This document shows positions 24,323 through 33,083 of a DNA stretch of 64,000 bases, in pieces. Every line of letters starts with the position of its first letter. The first letter of the stretch is position 1. Made by a program: the position numbers and the translations under genes. This DNA comes from an uncultured Elusimicrobia bacterium. Its GTDB lineage: Bacteria; Elusimicrobiota; Elusimicrobia; Elusimicrobiales; UBA9959. Where the stretch lies: assembly GCA_903879915.1 (NCBI GenBank), contig CAIRNJ010000051.1, positions 1-64,000 of the forward strand. Reading direction: 5' to 3'. The notes below the pieces were generated by a model that saw only the letters and a list, made by a program, of their open reading frames with translations, had not been told where the DNA came from and did not search any database.

Positions 24323-25279
24323 TCAGCCGCCCAGGCTGCTCATTTCTATATGGCCGGCGGAGGCGGAGTCTTTTTTGTAATCGGCTTTTACCGCGAAGAT
24401 CTTTTTTATATACCCGGTCAGGGCGGCGTCGTCAGCGCCGCCGCGCAGCGGTTCGCGCAGGTCGTGCGTGGCCGGCGAGAACAGGCAGGGATAGACCTTG
24501 CCCGTGCAGTCCATGCGCACGCGGTTGCAGCTTCCGCAGAAATAGTCGCTGCGGCCGCTTATGAAGCCTATCTTTCCCCTGGCGCCGGCCAGCGAATAGA
24601 CCCGGGCCGGGCCGCCGCCCGCGGCCGCCGGGACCTGCGTCAGCGGGCCCAGGGCTTGCTCTATTTTTTTTACGGTTTCGGCCGTAGTGAACAACGCGTC
24701 CTTAAGCCTGTCGGACCGTTCATTGGCCGGAAAGAACTCGATAAAACGCACCTCCAGCGGGCGGTCCACGGACAGCCTGGCAAAATCGGCCGCCTCGCCG
24801 TCGTTTATCCCTTTCATCAGGACCACGTTCAGTTTTACACCGGCAAAACCGGCGGCGAGGGCTTTTGTTATTGCGTCAAGCACTTTATCCAGGCCGTCCG
24901 AGCCGGTGATCTCCCTGAAAGTTGCAAGCGCCAGGCTGTCCAGGCTGATATTCACGCTGTCGAGGCCGGCCGCGCGCAGGCCGCCGGCCAGGTCGCCCAA
25001 CAGCAGGCCGTTGGTGGTCAGCGCCAGCTCCTGCAGGCCGGGGATGGCCCGCAGCAGGCGTACCAGTTCCAGAATATTTTTTTTAAGCAGCGGCTCGCCG
25101 CCGGTAAGGCGTATCTTCTTCACGCCGGCCCGCACGAAGGCCGCGGCGGCGCGGGTCAGCTCCTCGTGGCGCAGCAGGTCGCCGTGCGGCAGGAACCCCT
25201 GCTTTTCCAGCGGCGTACAGTAGACGCAGTTAAGGTTGCACCTGTCGGTCAGCGAGATCCGTAAATATTCTACAGCCAT
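24323..25279 (-). CDS. moaA: GTP 3',8-cyclase (MoaA)
   Basis: MoaA is the radical-SAM enzyme that starts pterin synthesis from GTP. The 318-residue protein has the SAM cluster motif CNLNCVYC near residue 14, KIRLTGGEPLL, VSISLDSL-type SAM-binding segment (VNISLDSL), a C-terminal cluster CGSCNRVRMDCTGKVYPCLF and the functional GG C-terminus (SSLGG). It overlaps the moeA end by 10 bases. Confidence 0.95.
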   Translation of the reverse strand: MAVEYLRISLTDRCNLNCVYCTPLEKQGFLPHGDLLRHEELTRAAAAFVRAGVKKIRLTGGEPLLKKNILELVRLLRAIPGLQELALTTNGLLLGDLAGGLRAAGLDSVNISLDSLALATFREITGSDGLDKVLDAITKALAAGFAGVKLNVVLMKGINDGEAADFARLSVDRPLEVRFIEFFPANERSDRLKDALFTTAETVKKIEQALGPLTQVPAAAGGGPARVYSLAGARGKIGFISGRSDYFCGSCNRVRMDCTGKVYPCLFSPATHDLREPLRGGADDAALTGYIKKIFAVKADYKKDSASAGHIEMSSLGG

Positions 25280-26451
25280 GAAATGAAGCCGGCCTTTCCG
25301 TTCTTTTTCACGGACCCGCCTTCTTTTATCATCGTGAAGCCGTCGGCCGCGGCCAGGGCAAGGATGTCGGCGGAACCGTTGCTGGGAACCTCGGCCAGCG
25401 AATACCCGGTTTTCGCGCGCACCGTAGACAGCACCAGGGCGCGGCGCGGCGTGCGGGGCTCGAAAGCGGCGGCGCAGGTGCCGGCCAGGAATTGCGGCGC
25501 GCAGTCGGCGCGGGCGCCCATCTTGCGTATGGCCGGCCGTATATAGGCCAGGTAAGCCATGAAATTGGCCACCGGGTTGCCGGGTATGCCGAAAACCAGC
25601 GTACGGCCTTTCACGCCGAAGAACATGGGCTTGCCGGGCCGCACCCGCACCTTGTGGAAAACGGCTTTCACGCCCAGGCTTTTCAGCACGGCGGGCACCA
25701 GGTCGTAGTCGCCCATGGATACCCCGCCTGAAATAAGCACAACGTCGGCCTTGAGGGCCTTCGCTATGGCGGCCTTCAGTTTTTGCGCGTCGTCCCGGAC
25801 TATCACCGGCGCGGCAATGATCCCGTCGGTCTTAAGCAGGGCCGAAAGCATAGGCCCGTTGCTGTTGTAGATCCGGTTCCTGCCCAGCTTCGCGCCGGGC
25901 GGCACTATTTCCCCGCCCGTGTTTATCAGCGCCACCGCCGGCAGCGCGCCGGCCTTAACATGGCTGCGGCCCACGGCGACCAGCGCGGCTATGTGCGAAA
26001 CGGCTATCACGGTGCCGCGCGCCAGCACTTTCTGCCCTTTCTTTATATCCTCTCCGCGCAAGGCTATGTTCGCGCCTTTTTTTATGCCGTCCTCGAATTT
26101 TACCAACCCGTCCTGTTCGGAAGTGTATTCTACCATCACCACGGCGTCCGCGCCGGCGGGCACCGGCGCGCCGGTCATTATCTTCACGCATTCTCCGGGT
26201 CCGACCGGGCCGGCGAAATCTTCGCCGGCCTGCACGATGCCGGCGCAGCGCAGTTCGCGGCCTTTGGCCAGGCCGGCGGCGCGCACGGCGTAGCCGTCCA
26301 CGGCCGACTTGTCGAACGGCGGCATCTCTATGCCGGAGCGGACGTCTTCCAGCAGCACGCGCCCCACCGCGTCTTCGAGACGTATCGTCGCCGGCGGCAG
26401 GACAGAAGTGTTCTTCAGAACGGCAGCGACGGCTTCTTCGAAACTTATCAT
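25270..26451 (-). CDS. moeA: Molybdopterin molybdenum/tungstotransferase (MoeA)
   Basis: MoeA inserts molybdate or tungstate into adenylated molybdopterin. The 393-residue protein has PFDKSAVDGYAVRA, MTGAPVPAGADAVV, NSNGPML, ISGGVSMGDYDLVP and FGIPGNPVANFMAY, and the C-terminal domain ending AGFISWL. Only one moeA-like gene is present, so it probably acts on tungsten for the AOR. Four-base overlap with tupC upstream, ten with moaA downstream: a tight operon. Confidence 0.94.
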   Translation of the reverse strand: MISFEEAVAAVLKNTSVLPPATIRLEDAVGRVLLEDVRSGIEMPPFDKSAVDGYAVRAAGLAKGRELRCAGIVQAGEDFAGPVGPGECVKIMTGAPVPAGADAVVMVEYTSEQDGLVKFEDGIKKGANIALRGEDIKKGQKVLARGTVIAVSHIAALVAVGRSHVKAGALPAVALINTGGEIVPPGAKLGRNRIYNSNGPMLSALLKTDGIIAAPVIVRDDAQKLKAAIAKALKADVVLISGGVSMGDYDLVPAVLKSLGVKAVFHKVRVRPGKPMFFGVKGRTLVFGIPGNPVANFMAYLAYIRPAIRKMGARADCAPQFLAGTCAAAFEPRTPRRALVLSTVRAKTGYSLAEVPSNGSADILALAAADGFTMIKEGGSVKKNGKAGFISWL

Positions 26452-27512
26452 ATGGCCCTCTTTATCAAATGCAGCGCGGTAGCTTTGAACGAGGAGTAAA
26501 CCCGCGCTTCCGGTTTTAGCCCCAGCCCGTCCACCAGCTGTTTAGTGACCGCGGCCTGCAGGGTAAAGCCGCAATCCAGCTCCACTTTATATTCAAGACC
26601 CCACGGCGCCACCGCTACCACCTTCGCCTTGAAATTATTGCGCCGCCCGCCGGCATCGGCGCCTAATGATACGGAAACGGCTTCCGGCCGTATACAGACG
26701 AACACGTCGTCCCCGGGCGCGCAGTCCGCCACCGCCTGCAGCGTCAGCCCGCCGGCCTCCACCGCGCAAAGGTTATCCTGCTGTGAAACGACTTTGCCCG
26801 GCAGGATGGTCTCCACGCCCACGAAATCGGCCACCTCGGCCGAGACCGGCCGCGAGAAAATATCCTGCGGCTCTCCTTGCTGCAGTATCCTGCCGTTCAC
26901 CAGTACGGCCAGCTTGTCGCACAGCGTCAGCGCACCGCCCTGGTCCTGCGTCACCAGCACCACGGCCGCCCCGGTGGCCTTTATCACTTTGCGCAGGTCG
27001 CGGATTATCGAATCTTTCACCCGTTCGTCGAGGCTGGCGAACGGCTCGTCGAGCAGCACCATTTTCGGGCGAGTAACGAAAGCCCGGGCCAGCGCCGCGC
27101 GGTGGCTCTCGCCCTGCGAAAGTGTTTTCGCGTTTCTGTCCTTCAAATGCGTTATTTTAAAAAGCTCCAGGGCTTCACCCACCGCCGCGGGATCATTCTC
27201 CCCCCGCAGCTTCAGCGGCAGCGCCACGTTATAGTGAACGGTATCGCTGGTCAGGTAGGGCTGCGAGAACACCACCGCCATGGCCCGGCGCAGGAACATT
27301 TTATTGGCCGGGGCCAGCGCGTCGCGCCCCATTATCTCCAGCGTCCCGGAGGCCGGCTCCCGGAGCAGCGCCATGGCGTTGAGCAGCGTGGTCTTGCCGG
27401 CGCCGTTGGGCCCGATGATGGCGAACACTTCGCCCTCGCGGATGTTTAGCGCGTCAACGGCCAGGCTGAAGCCGGTGTCGAAGCCCAGGCGCAGGTTGGA
27501 AAGCTTTATCAT
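26448..27512 (-). CDS. tupC: Tungstate/molybdate ABC transporter ATPase
   Basis: The 354-residue protein has Walker A GPNGAGKTT near residue 35, signature LSQGES, Walker B MVLLDEP, then a C-terminal TOBE-type region (about 250-350) that may sense oxyanion. Gene order with the TupB/TupA homologs shows the transporter type. Four-base overlaps with both neighbours. Confidence 0.92.
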   Translation of the reverse strand: MIKLSNLRLGFDTGFSLAVDALNIREGEVFAIIGPNGAGKTTLLNAMALLREPASGTLEIMGRDALAPANKMFLRRAMAVVFSQPYLTSDTVHYNVALPLKLRGENDPAAVGEALELFKITHLKDRNAKTLSQGESHRAALARAFVTRPKMVLLDEPFASLDERVKDSIIRDLRKVIKATGAAVVLVTQDQGGALTLCDKLAVLVNGRILQQGEPQDIFSRPVSAEVADFVGVETILPGKVVSQQDNLCAVEAGGLTLQAVADCAPGDDVFVCIRPEAVSVSLGADAGGRRNNFKAKVVAVAPWGLEYKVELDCGFTLQAAVTKQLVDGLGLKPEARVYSSFKATALHLIKRAI

Positions 27513-28207
27513 CGCGGCGCCTTCTTCTGCTGTATCAGGGTAAGCGTTAGGTTCACTGTAAAGCTCAGCATCAGCAGTATCAGCCCCAGCGCTATGGCCG
27601 TGTCGAAATTGCCGGTGTTGGTCTCCAGCACGGTGGCGGTGGTCAGCATGCGGGTCTGGTGGCGTATATTGCCGCCCACTATCATCACCGCCCCCACCTC
27701 GGCCACCAGGCGGCCGAAGCCGGCTATCACCGCGGCCAGCACGGTCAGGCGTATTTCCTTAAGGCAGACCTTAATGGCCTGCCAGTCGCTGGCGCCCAGC
27801 GTAAGCACCTGCTGATAGAATTTGGGGTCCACGCTCTGCATGGCGGACACGGACAGCGCGGTGATGATGGGCAACGCTATAATGAACTGCACCAGTATCA
27901 TTCCCTTCGGCGTATACAGCCAATTAAGGAAACCCAGCGGGCCGCTGCGCGCCAGGAACAGCATCACCACCAGGCCGGCCACCACCGGGGGCAGGCCCAT
28001 GCCGGTGTTAACCAGCGCTATCAGGAACTTTTTAAGCGGGAATTTTTTTACCGCTATCCAGCTGCCCAGCGGCACCCCCGCCAACACGGCCGCCGCCGTG
28101 GCCAGCACGGATACGGCCAGCGACAGCCGCGCTATGGCGAAGATCTCGGCGTTGCCGGAAAAGATCAGGTGCAGGGCTTTGTGTAAGCCCTCCGCGATGA
28201 AGCCCAT
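27509..28207 (-). CDS. tupB: Tungstate ABC transporter permease
   Basis: The 232-residue permease has about six hydrophobic segments and the ABC-importer EAA-type loop (LGASDWQAIKVCLKEIRLTVLAAVIAGFGRLVAEVGA). GMGLPPVVAGLVVML and MLTTATVLETNTGNFDTAIALG are typical of TupB. The start lies 15 bases after the tupA stop. Confidence 0.93.
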   Translation of the reverse strand: MGFIAEGLHKALHLIFSGNAEIFAIARLSLAVSVLATAAAVLAGVPLGSWIAVKKFPLKKFLIALVNTGMGLPPVVAGLVVMLFLARSGPLGFLNWLYTPKGMILVQFIIALPIITALSVSAMQSVDPKFYQQVLTLGASDWQAIKVCLKEIRLTVLAAVIAGFGRLVAEVGAVMIVGGNIRHQTRMLTTATVLETNTGNFDTAIALGLILLMLSFTVNLTLTLIQQKKAPR

Positions 28208-28222
28208 TAAGACCCTTTACTC

Positions 28223-29050
28223 TTATTTTACGGCGTAGTCGTAAATGAACAGCTGCTGCCCGTATTTCTCCAGGCCGAACTTCTCTATCATTTCTTTGGC
28301 CGGAACGGAGAGCACGTAGTCTAAGAAAGCCTTCGCGCCGGCGGCGTTCGTCCTGGGGAATTTGGCCGCGTTCACCAGTATCAGGCTGTAGCGGTTTATC
28401 AGCTCTTCGTCGCCTTCTCCAACCACGACCAGGCCGAGGTTCTTCTGCATCGAAAGATAGGTGGCCCGGTCGGCCAGCGTGTAGGCGTTCTTTTCGTTGG
28501 CCATGGTCAAAGTAGCGGCCATGCCCTGCCCGGCCTCGATGTATTTGTCTTTGCCCGGCTTTACTTTCGCCTCGTTCCAGAGCTGCAGCTCTTTTTTATT
28601 GGTGCCCGACTGGTCGGCGCGGGAAACGAACGCCGCTTTCGCGGCCGCTATCTTTTTAAAAGCGGCGGCGGCTTTTTTCGCGCCCTTCACCCTGGCGGGG
28701 TCGGCGGCGGGGCCGAGGATGACAAAATCGTTATGCATGAACGTGGTGCGGCCGGTGCCGAAGCCTTCGGCCACGAACTGCGCCTCGTCTTCGGGGCTGT
28801 GCACGAACAGGATGTCCGCTTCGCCGGTGCGGCCCAGCTGCAGGGCCTGCCCGGAACCCACCGCTATGGCCTGCAGTTTGTATTTGCCGTCCTTCTGGAA
28901 AGCGTCGGTCAGCACGTCCAGCAGGCCGGTATCCTGCACGCTGGTGGTAGTGGCCAGGCGCACTACGCTCTGCGGGGCGGGCTTGTTCTGGCAGCCGAAA
29001 ACCAGCAGCGCGGCCAGCGCCGCGGGAACAACCATTTTTAAATGCTTCAT
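28223..29050 (-). CDS. tupA: Tungstate-binding lipoprotein (TupA)
   Basis: The 275-residue substrate-binding protein has a lipobox (LLVFGC, Cys near residue 20), so it is anchored as a lipoprotein. The oxyanion pocket motif LATTTSVQDTGLLD, GSGQALQLGRTGEADILFVHSP and HNDFVILGP are TupA hallmarks and distinguish it from ModA. A promoter with near-consensus boxes lies directly upstream. Confidence 0.95.
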   Translation of the reverse strand: MKHLKMVVPAALAALLVFGCQNKPAPQSVVRLATTTSVQDTGLLDVLTDAFQKDGKYKLQAIAVGSGQALQLGRTGEADILFVHSPEDEAQFVAEGFGTGRTTFMHNDFVILGPAADPARVKGAKKAAAAFKKIAAAKAAFVSRADQSGTNKKELQLWNEAKVKPGKDKYIEAGQGMAATLTMANEKNAYTLADRATYLSMQKNLGLVVVGEGDEELINRYSLILVNAAKFPRTNAAGAKAFLDYVLSVPAKEMIEKFGLEKYGQQLFIYDYAVK

Positions 29051-29073
29051 ATTAGGGATACCTCTTTAAAAAG

Positions 29074-29102
29074 ATTTTAAAACTATATGTTTATGATATC
29101 AA
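29074..29102 (-). promoter_or_regulatory. Sigma-70-type promoter of tupA
   Basis: On the minus strand TTGATA (29102-29097), 17 bases, then TAAAAT (29079-29074). Initiation would fall near 29067, 17 bases before the ATG, with AGAGG in the leader. The spacer is AT-rich and could hold an oxyanion-responsive operator. Confidence 0.6.
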
Positions 29103-29142
29103 ATGGCGCGCCGCCGGCAAAAATCCGGCCGCCGCCGTATTT

Positions 29143-30177
29143 TCAATCTCCGAAATGTATCTCCGTTATCGATCTTATCGCGCGGTCCGAGAAGAAGTCG
29201 GGGGCGGGGAACAGGCTGAACAGGCCGCCGTCAGCGTCCGGGGCGGTCTTCACCAGCAGGAATTCCTGCTGGTCGTTGCGGTTGAAGAGTTCCGAGTAGG
29301 AGACCGCCGACCGGTAGCCGTCCTTCGCTGTCACGCAGAACAAGCCGGCGCGCAGGTTGGCGCGTTTGAACGGGTAATACGGCTTCAGCGCGTCTTTCAG
29401 CATCACGCCGGTGAAAGGCGAGGTGCTGTGTATGCCTTTGCCTCGGCCGTAAAAGATAGTATTGAAAGTGTCAGTTTTGAGCTCAGCCGGGTAATCGGCC
29501 AGCTCCCCCACTTTTTCGGCGCCGGAGAATAGTTTTACGGCCGGCGAATACATAGGCGACATACCTTTTTCCACCGGGAAGGACCGGGGATACGACCTGA
29601 CGGTGATCTTGACGGGGTCGGAGATGTTCCGCTCCGTTACCAGGTCGTTGGCGGCCACCAGCCGCGGCGCCTCGGGCAGCGGCCACAGGTCCTTGGTCTT
29701 GGACGGCACTATGCGCGAAACGTCCGTTGCCACTATAATTTTATGCAGGTTCACCGGGTAGTAAAGCTCGCCCCAGCTGAAAACCACTTTCTCCCCTTTT
29801 TTATTCTCCACTTCAACGTAAAGGTCTATGATGGGCGGGAACTCGCCTTTGTTCTTCTTATTGAGGACGCTGAGGTTCAGGATATCGAACAGCGAATAGC
29901 CGTCGTAGCGGTAGGCGCCGGTGAATTTATCCTTGTTCTCCGCGTCCAGCAGGGTCTCCTTAACGATAACGGAACGTTTGGTGAGCTTCGTGAGGTCCAC
30001 CGCGCCCGGGTTGGAGACTTCCCCGGCGATTTCCAGCGCGGGCAGGTCCAGCGCCGTGGTTTCGGTATTATCGTAAAAGTCGTTGGTAGCGTCCGTGGTG
30101 TCCACAGCGGCGGCCACCCCCGCCCGCACATTTGCGCCTAACAGCAGTACCGCGCATAATATTGTGAGTTCTTTCAT
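29143..30177 (-). CDS. Exported protein with two sulfite-oxidase-like folds, no Moco cysteine
   Basis: The 344-residue product has a signal peptide (first 24 residues). Two segments follow the Moco-binding fold of the SUOX family. Repeat 1 (about 45-205): LEIAGEVSNPGAVDLTKL, YDGYSLFDIL, KVVFSWGELYYP, LPEAPRLVAANDL. Repeat 2 (about 235-344): FTGVMLKDALKPYY, VTAKDGYRSAVSYSEL, and the ITEIHF end. The Cys that ligates molybdenum after the DL-x-x-L segment is absent in repeat 1. So it may bind a pterin or oxyanion without redox chemistry. It lies between the LysR gene (14 bases) and tupA (92 bases), hence probably a part of tungstate handling. The fold call is by eye. Confidence 0.7.
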   Translation of the reverse strand: MKELTILCAVLLLGANVRAGVAAAVDTTDATNDFYDNTETTALDLPALEIAGEVSNPGAVDLTKLTKRSVIVKETLLDAENKDKFTGAYRYDGYSLFDILNLSVLNKKNKGEFPPIIDLYVEVENKKGEKVVFSWGELYYPVNLHKIIVATDVSRIVPSKTKDLWPLPEAPRLVAANDLVTERNISDPVKITVRSYPRSFPVEKGMSPMYSPAVKLFSGAEKVGELADYPAELKTDTFNTIFYGRGKGIHSTSPFTGVMLKDALKPYYPFKRANLRAGLFCVTAKDGYRSAVSYSELFNRNDQQEFLLVKTAPDADGGLFSLFPAPDFFSDRAIRSITEIHFGD

Positions 30178-30191
30178 ATCAGCTCCTTCTA

Positions 30192-31094
30192 TCAGGCCCG
30201 CTCCAGCTGCGTGGCCTTTATGTTCTTCAGATACCCCACCAGGTTTCGGTGCCGCTCCAGCCCCGCTCTTTTCACTTTCTGGTACACGTAGAAATTATCC
30301 TCAAGCAGCTTCAGCTGCGGGAACACGTTCACCAGCGTTTTTGCCTTTAATTCTTTCAGCACGCAATAGCGCGGCACGAAACCCACGCCCAATCCCTCCA
30401 TGGCGGCGTTGATTATGGCCCGGATGTGGTTCAGTTCTGTGATGTTCTTTAATTCCGGCCGTTCGGCCTGCGGCAGGGCGTTAAGGAAATTCCCCCACCA
30501 CTGCCCGCCCTTGTCCATGGACAGGATGCCGCAACCGCCGAGGTCTAGGGGCCGCCGTATCCTGAATTCGCGCACGAATTCCCGCGACGCTATCACCGCG
30601 TATTCTTCGCGGAACAGCGGCGTTTTCTCCAATCCTTCGGCCTTATGGCTTTTGCAGTCTATGATGATGTCCAGCTCGTCTTTCAGCAGCGGCCTGAGCA
30701 GCTCGTGGCGGAACTGGAAATCCACGTGCACGCCGGGATTGCTTTTTATGAAGTCCTTAAGGTACTTCACCAGCAGCGTGGTGCCGAACTCCACAGTGGC
30801 GCCCAGCCTGATGGTGCCGGCGTTCTTGTTCTTTACCGCCCCTATCCGCTCCTCGGCCTTTTCCAGCTCATAGAACACGGCCTCGCAGGTTTTATAAAGG
30901 ATGGCGCCGGTCTCGGTCAGGGCCAGCTTGTTGCCGGTACGGGTGAAAAGTTCGTCCTTTACCCCGCGGCCGAGCTTGGCCACGGCGTGGCTGACCGCGG
31001 ACTGGGTGAGGTACAGCCGCCGGGACGCCTCGGTATAGCTGAGCGTCTGCGCCACGGCAAAGAAAGCTTTAAGCTGGTATAGGTCTAGCGCCAT
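30192..31094 (-). CDS. LysR-family transcriptional regulator
   Basis: The 300-residue regulator has the N-terminal winged helix (LYQLKAFFAVAQTLSYTEASRRLYLTQSAVSHAVAKL) and a full effector-binding domain with GTIRLGATVEFGTTLLVKYL and GLGVGFVPRYCVLKEL. It is divergent from pruA across a 101-base gap that contains LysR-type dyads, and co-directional with the SUOX-like and tup genes. It may control either or both; the effector could be tungstate (as in TunR-like regulation) or a proline metabolite. Confidence 0.9.
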   Translation of the reverse strand: MALDLYQLKAFFAVAQTLSYTEASRRLYLTQSAVSHAVAKLGRGVKDELFTRTGNKLALTETGAILYKTCEAVFYELEKAEERIGAVKNKNAGTIRLGATVEFGTTLLVKYLKDFIKSNPGVHVDFQFRHELLRPLLKDELDIIIDCKSHKAEGLEKTPLFREEYAVIASREFVREFRIRRPLDLGGCGILSMDKGGQWWGNFLNALPQAERPELKNITELNHIRAIINAAMEGLGVGFVPRYCVLKELKAKTLVNVFPQLKLLEDNFYVYQKVKRAGLERHRNLVGYLKNIKATQLERA

Positions 31095-31105
31095 ATTGAA
31101 TGTTT

Positions 31106-31138
31106 TTCATACTTGCCATGAATACTATGAATTATACT
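31106..31138. promoter_or_regulatory. LysR-type operator and pruA -10 region
   Basis: TTCAT (31106-31110) and ATGAA (31118-31122) form a T-N11-A-type dyad, the consensus layout of LysR sites. ATGAAT repeats directly at 31118 and 31127, and TATACT (31133-31138) is a likely -10 for pruA. Lies in the lysR-pruA divergent region. Confidence 0.5.
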
Positions 31139-31195
31139 AATATGCCGCGAATTGTTACCATAAGTTCAGCGGACATTTTTCACCAGGAGGACAAC

Positions 31196-32824
31196 ATGAA
31201 CACTATTTTCCAGATCCCCAAGCCGGTCAACGAGCCGCTGCTGGATTACGCCCCCGGCCGCCCCGAACGCGCCGAGCTGAAAGCCAAGATCTCGGAGCTC
31301 AGGGACCAGGTAATTGATATTCCTCTTCTGATAGGCGGCAGGGAAATACGCACCGGCCGCACCGTGGACATCGTTATCCCGCACGAGAATAAAAAAGTAA
31401 TAGGCCGCTACCACAAGGCCGGCCCCAGGGAAGTGGCGCTGGCCGTGCAGGCCGCCGCCGCCGCCCGCGAGACCTGGAGCCGCATGCCCTGGCACGCCCG
31501 GGCGGCCGTTTTCCTGAAAGCCGGCGAACTGCTGGCCACCACCTGGCGCCAGACACTGAACGCAGCCACGATGCTGGGGCAATCAAAGAACCCATACCAG
31601 GCCGAGATAGACGCCGCCTGCGAACTGGTGGACTTCTACCGCTTCAACACTTATTATGCCGAGCGCATTTACGACCAGCAGCCTTTCTCGCCCTCCGGCA
31701 GCTGGAACTACGTCAATTACCGGCCGCTGGAAGGTTTCGTGTTCGCCGTGACGCCGTTCAACTTCACCTCCATAGCCGGCAACCTGCCCACCGCCCCAGC
31801 CATCATGGGCAACACCGTTATCTGGAAGCCCGCCTCCACTGCGGTCTACTCGGGCTACTTCCTTATGAAGCTCTGGCAGGCGGCCGGCCTGCCGGACGGG
31901 GCCATCAACATGCTGCCCGGCGCCGGTGGGGAGGTGGGCGACCCGGTGATAGACAGCCGCGACCTGATGGGGCTGCATTACACCGGCTCCACGGCCGTTT
32001 TCAACGGGATGTGGGCCACCATCACCGGCAACTTCAGCAAATACCGCGGCTACCCGCGCGTGGTAGGCGAGACCGGAGGCAAGGATTTCATCTTCGCGCA
32101 CGAGTCCTGCGACCCCGAAGCACTGAAATGCGCCATCGTGCGCGGCGCCTATGAATACCAGGGGCAGAAATGCTCCGCCGCCAGCCGCGCCTACATCCCG
32201 CGCTCGGTGTGGAACGCCATCAAGGACGACCTGGTGACGCAGATAAAGGGCATCAAGATGGGCCCCGCCGAGGATTTCACGAACTTCGTCAACGCCGTCA
32301 TAGACAAGAACTCGTTCGACAACATAAAGAGCTACATCGACTTCGCCAAGGCGGCGCCCGACGCCAAGGTGCTGGCCGGCGGCGTCTGCGACGATACGGA
32401 AGGCTATTACGTGCAGCCCACGCTGATAGAGACCATCAGCCCGCATTTCAAGACCATGCAGGAGGAGATCTTCGGGCCGGTGATGACGGTGTACGTCTAC
32501 GACGGCGGCAAGTTCGAGGAGACCCTGCGGCTGTGCGACGCCACCTCGCCCTACGCGCTGACCGGCGCCATCTTCGCGCAGGACCGCGCGGCGGTGATGA
32601 AAGCCGAAACCATGCTGGAGAACGCGGCCGGGAACTTCTACATCAACGACAAGCCCACCGGGGCGGTGGTGGGCCAGCAGCCTTTCGGCGGCACCCGGGC
32701 CTCCGGCACCAACGACAAGGCCGGCTCGCTGATCAACATGATGCGCTGGACCTCCCCGCGCGCGGTCAAGGAGAACTTCACCCCCCCGCACGACTACCGG
32801 TATCCCTTTATGCGGGAAGAATAG
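31196..32824 (+). CDS. pruA: L-glutamate gamma-semialdehyde (P5C) dehydrogenase
   Basis: The enzyme oxidises pyrroline-5-carboxylate/glutamate semialdehyde to glutamate in proline and arginine breakdown. From the chosen start (MNTIFQIPKPVNEP) the product has 542 residues, standard for the monofunctional type. Seen: VTPFNFTSIAGNLPTAPA, GETGGKDF (general-base Glu), YQGQKCSAASRAY (nucleophile Cys) and EEIFGPVMTVYVY. CAGGAGG precedes the ATG at 31196; the longer frame from 31100 covers the regulatory region. No proline dehydrogenase is adjacent. Confidence 0.94.
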   Translation: MNTIFQIPKPVNEPLLDYAPGRPERAELKAKISELRDQVIDIPLLIGGREIRTGRTVDIVIPHENKKVIGRYHKAGPREVALAVQAAAAARETWSRMPWHARAAVFLKAGELLATTWRQTLNAATMLGQSKNPYQAEIDAACELVDFYRFNTYYAERIYDQQPFSPSGSWNYVNYRPLEGFVFAVTPFNFTSIAGNLPTAPAIMGNTVIWKPASTAVYSGYFLMKLWQAAGLPDGAINMLPGAGGEVGDPVIDSRDLMGLHYTGSTAVFNGMWATITGNFSKYRGYPRVVGETGGKDFIFAHESCDPEALKCAIVRGAYEYQGQKCSAASRAYIPRSVWNAIKDDLVTQIKGIKMGPAEDFTNFVNAVIDKNSFDNIKSYIDFAKAAPDAKVLAGGVCDDTEGYYVQPTLIETISPHFKTMQEEIFGPVMTVYVYDGGKFEETLRLCDATSPYALTGAIFAQDRAAVMKAETMLENAAGNFYINDKPTGAVVGQQPFGGTRASGTNDKAGSLINMMRWTSPRAVKENFTPPHDYRYPFMREE

Positions 32825-33029
32825 GAAAAGGGGACAGGCTACTTTTTCCGCGCCACATGGTGCCTGGGCGGCACGGGGGCCGGGCTGTCAAAACGCGCTC
32901 GGCCACACCGTGGCCTCGCTCATCATTCGGCCTCGGCGCTGCGCAAGCCTCGGCCTCACGAAGGTTTTGCCAGCCCGACCCCCGCGCCGCCTTGGAGTCA
33001 CAACAAAAAGTAGCCTGTCCCCTTTTCCT
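32823..33029. repeat. MITE-like palindromic element with perfect 25-bp ends
   Basis: The first 25 bases (32823-32847, containing GGGGACAGGCTACTTTTT) are the exact reverse complement of the last 25 (33005-33029). The inner arms are also complementary with few mismatches, from about 32868 to 32895 and from about 32965 to 32992, so the 207 bp can fold into one long hairpin. A small GGCCAC/GTGGCC hairpin sits near the middle. No ORF of its own. It overlaps the pruA stop and ends 54 bases before prfC. A related short form is at 24286-24321. Confidence 0.85.
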
Positions 33030-33083
33030 CGTCGGGGGAACTTTTACTTGTCTGCCAAAAAAGGTACCCTATACGCAAGCACC

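Noticed and set aside
32910-33083. N-terminal extension of prfC
   Set aside because: It would begin inside the palindromic element; the 529-residue form from 33084 matches the family length.
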